Origin: Streptomyces sp. NBC_01788
GTDB lineage: Bacteria > Actinomycetota > Actinomycetes > Streptomycetales > Streptomycetaceae
DNA length: 64,000 nucleotides
NCBI RefSeq assembly: GCF_035917575.1
Contig: NZ_CP109090.1
Span: forward strand, 6,138,001 to 6,202,000
Direction: 5' to 3'
The notes beneath the pieces are model-generated. The model was not told the origin of the DNA. It worked only from the letters and a program-made list of their open reading frames with translations, and ran no database searches. Shown one piece after another: positions 62,543 to 64,000 of this stretch. A program made the translations under genes and the position numbers. Numbering within the stretch: the first letter of the stretch is position 1; the number at the start of each line of letters is the position of its first letter.

Positions 62543-63249
62543 GCTGGAACAGGGGGCCGTTGATGGCCTTCGACCTGGAGACCACGGGCACCGACGTCGA
62601 GACCGACCGCATCGTCACCGCGGCGGTCGTACGACTGGATCCGGACGGGGCGGTCTCGAAGGAGCGCACCTGGCTGCTCGATCCCGGGGTGGCGATACCG
62701 GAGCAGGCGTCGGCGATCCACGGAATCTCGACGGAGCGGGCTCGCAGGCACGGGGCACCGGCTGCTCCCGCGATCGAGGAGATCGCACGGGCCGTCGCCG
62801 AGGGGATGCGATCGGGGACGCCCCTGGTCGTGATGAACGCACGCTACGACCTGTCACTGCTCGACCGTGAGTGCCGGCGATACGCGATCGAGTCGGTCAC
62901 TGAGCGGCTGGGCAAGGGGCCTTGGCCCGTCATCGATCCGTTGGTCATCGACAAGCACGTGGACAAGTACCGGAAGGGGAAGCGGGCCCTGACCGCGCTG
63001 TGTGCGCACTACGGCGTGCCGCTCGACGACGCGCACGATGCGAGGGCGGACGCCGTGGCCGCCGCCCGGGTGGTACGGCGCATGGGGGAGAAGTACCCGG
63101 CCATGGGGGAGTTGGCGCCGACGGATCTCCATGACCTTCAGGTCCGTGCGGCAGCCGAGCAGGCGGCATCGCTGCAGCGATATCTCAGGCGCACCTCGAA
63201 CCCCGATGCGACCGTCCAATCGGCCTGGCCCGTCATCCCGTACTGCTGA
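62539..63249 (+). CDS. DEDD-type 3'-5' exonuclease
   Basis: A 236-residue enzyme of the DnaQ/epsilon family. Exo I is MAFDLETTGTDVETDRIVTA (D, E), Exo II is PLVVMNARYDLSLLDRECRR (D) and Exo III is DDAHDARADAVAAARVVRRM (H, D), so all four acidic ligands and the general-base His are present (DEDDh). The middle WPVIDPLVIDKHVDKYRKGK matches streptomycete relatives. It trims 3' ends of DNA or RNA. ATG 62539 overlaps a truncated copy upstream. Confidence 0.93.
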   Translation: MSWNRGPLMAFDLETTGTDVETDRIVTAAVVRLDPDGAVSKERTWLLDPGVAIPEQASAIHGISTERARRHGAPAAPAIEEIARAVAEGMRSGTPLVVMNARYDLSLLDRECRRYAIESVTERLGKGPWPVIDPLVIDKHVDKYRKGKRALTALCAHYGVPLDDAHDARADAVAAARVVRRMGEKYPAMGELAPTDLHDLQVRAAAEQAASLQRYLRRTSNPDATVQSAWPVIPYC

Positions 63250-63286
63250 CGGACCCACCGATCGCAGCTGAAAAGGACACGAAGTC

Positions 63287-63808
63287 GTGAATCTCAGAGC
63301 AAGGGTCGCGCGGCTGGTCGCCGTGGCCGGTCTCGCCGCGGCGGTATCGAGTTGCGGCTATGCCGAACCGTGTGCCGGTATCGGTGTCTCCTCCTACGCC
63401 TCGGTGAGTCTCCTTCAGTCGGAGTATCCCGAATTTGTCGATGGCACATACGAGTTGTGCGCCTTCGGCCACTGCTCCACAGAGCACTTCGTCGACCGGC
63501 AGATCATGATCGCCAATCTCGATCTGCCGGACGAGATCGGTCCGGCTCATGGAACGGTGCGGCTGCGGATGATCCCGAAGGGTGCGCGCACGCCGACGGT
63601 GGACGAGTCCGCTGAAGTCACTCTGGACTCGCAGTCCGACAACTGCGGTGGCTTCGGTTACAACAGGGGCCTCGCCCTGACCAAGGCAGGGGGGCTGAGC
63701 AGTCCCATTCCCACCACGGGGGAATGGGACTACAGGAAGCGGTTCTCACCGACTGCTCCTCCTGCCTCCCCCAAGGCGGGTGGATCACCGGCCGGGCTGA
63801 GCGGGTGA
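63287..63808 (+). CDS. Hypothetical lipoprotein
   Basis: A 173-residue exported protein. The leader ARLVAVAGLAAAVSSC has a lipobox-like AAVSSC. The mature part has six Cys (CGYAEPCAGIG, YELCAFGHCST, QSDNCGGFGYN), which could form disulfides, and a beta-rich look (HFVDRQIMIANLDLPDEIGP, GTVRLRMIPKGARTPTV). The C-terminal 30 residues are Ser/Pro/Gly-rich. GTG 63287 follows AAAAGGACACGAAG. No family was recognised. It starts 38 bases after the exonuclease and ends at a strong terminator. Confidence 0.8.
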   Translation: MNLRARVARLVAVAGLAAAVSSCGYAEPCAGIGVSSYASVSLLQSEYPEFVDGTYELCAFGHCSTEHFVDRQIMIANLDLPDEIGPAHGTVRLRMIPKGARTPTVDESAEVTLDSQSDNCGGFGYNRGLALTKAGGLSSPIPTTGEWDYRKRFSPTAPPASPKAGGSPAGLSG

Positions 63809-63812
63809 CCGC

Positions 63813-63845
63813 CGGGCCGGGATCGCACGGTGCGATCCCGGCCCG
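63813..63845. terminator. Strong bidirectional hairpin after the lipoprotein gene
   Basis: A near-perfect inverted repeat of 16 + 16 bases (arm CGGGCCGGGATCGCAC) around a single central G begins 5 bases after the lipoprotein stop. Allowing a small loop gives about 14 stable pairs. It separates two convergent genes. Confidence 0.9.
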
Positions 63846-63897
63846 ACGTCTTCGGGGCGAGCGCGAGGAGTCGGCCCGGGCGCGGCGGTCGGGCGGG

Positions 63898-64000
63898 TCA
63901 GAACGGGTACCAGCGCACTGTCGTGTCGCCGTCGCGCAGGGATGCCACCCGGCGTTCGAACTCGGCCAGCGCCCTGGGGTTGGTGGGGGCGTGCTGGGCG
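63898..64000 (-). CDS. C-terminal end of an unidentified gene (partial)
   Basis: The minus frame entering from the right edge encodes AQHAPTNPRALAEFERRVAS and LRDGDTTVRWYPF before TGA at 63898-63900. Codon use is streptomycete-like and a shared terminator lies in front of it, supporting a real gene. The visible 33 residues are too few to identify a family. Confidence 0.6.
   Translation of the reverse strand, partial: AQHAPTNPRALAEFERRVASLRDGDTTVRWYPF

Overview
The window is high-GC actinobacterial DNA with strong GC bias at third codon positions, many GTG starts, one probable TTG start and frequent 4-nt ATGA/GTGA gene overlaps. The gene families point to a Streptomyces chromosome: a two-domain geosmin synthase, a Streptomyces subtilisin inhibitor (SSI), a DUF6479 protein, an SAV2148-family HEPN protein, a gamma-butyrolactone-receptor-like TetR regulator, coproporphyrin-dependent haem genes (hemY-hemQ) and the TreY/TreZ/GlgX trehalose-glycogen enzymes. 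No tRNA, rRNA or CRISPR array was recognised.

Left part (1-12.4 kb) is a worn accessory region. It holds a multicopper oxidase interrupted by an in-frame TGA, a GH15 glycosidase, a translationally coupled molybdopterin-oxidoreductase/membrane-protein/methyltransferase operon, a GtrA protein, a PEBP lipoprotein, a frameshifted family-2 glycosyltransferase coupled to an intact TIGR04282 transferase, and an SDR. Scattered among them are fragments of an ECF sigma factor, an FkbM methyltransferase, an XRE regulator and a zinc-ribbon-like protein, and an IS630 transposase with an internal deletion and two amber codons.

From 12.4 to 43.1 kb the content is mostly conserved core. It runs: rhomboid protease, CoA-disulfide-reductase-like flavoenzyme, DUF4349 lipoprotein, hemY-hemQ, S33 peptidase, a TIGR04222 membrane protein beside an MNIO (DUF692) enzyme that appears to carry a fused partner domain, a MITE-like element, a frameshifted PTH2-like gene, polysaccharide deacetylase, second PEBP lipoprotein, slipin, carbonic anhydrase, zapE, RibD-like reductase, murC-msrB, a large SpoIIE-type phosphatase, DUF6479, a four-gene osmoprotectant ABC transporter, TerB, and an ArsR regulator coupled to an MgtA-like P-type ATPase.

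From 43.1 to 64 kb there is a membrane-anchored AA10 LPMO, a TetR regulator with a likely operator, DUF89, geosmin synthase, a PDZ protein, an Xaa-Pro-type peptidase and a phosphotransferase. These are followed by the trehalose/glycogen group glgX-treY-(M14 peptidase)-treZ, with an FHA protein and SSI on the other strand between treY and treZ. GlgX debranches glycogen, TreY converts the reducing end of maltodextrins to trehalose and TreZ releases trehalose; together with the osmoprotectant transporter this gives the window an osmotic-stress theme. The right edge has an SAV2148 protein, a 3'-5' exonuclease preceded by a truncated copy of its own start, a lipoprotein, a strong terminator and the tail of an unidentified gene.

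The most unusual items are the apparent MNIO-partner fusion next to a TIGR04222 protein, the graveyard of gene fragments at 6.9-8.8 kb, the double-amber IS630, a candidate SigR promoter for msrB inside murC, and candidate operators upstream of the TetR and geosmin genes. Four genes are disrupted by single-base events (in-frame stop or 1-nt frameshift), so sequencing error must be excluded before calling them pseudogenes.
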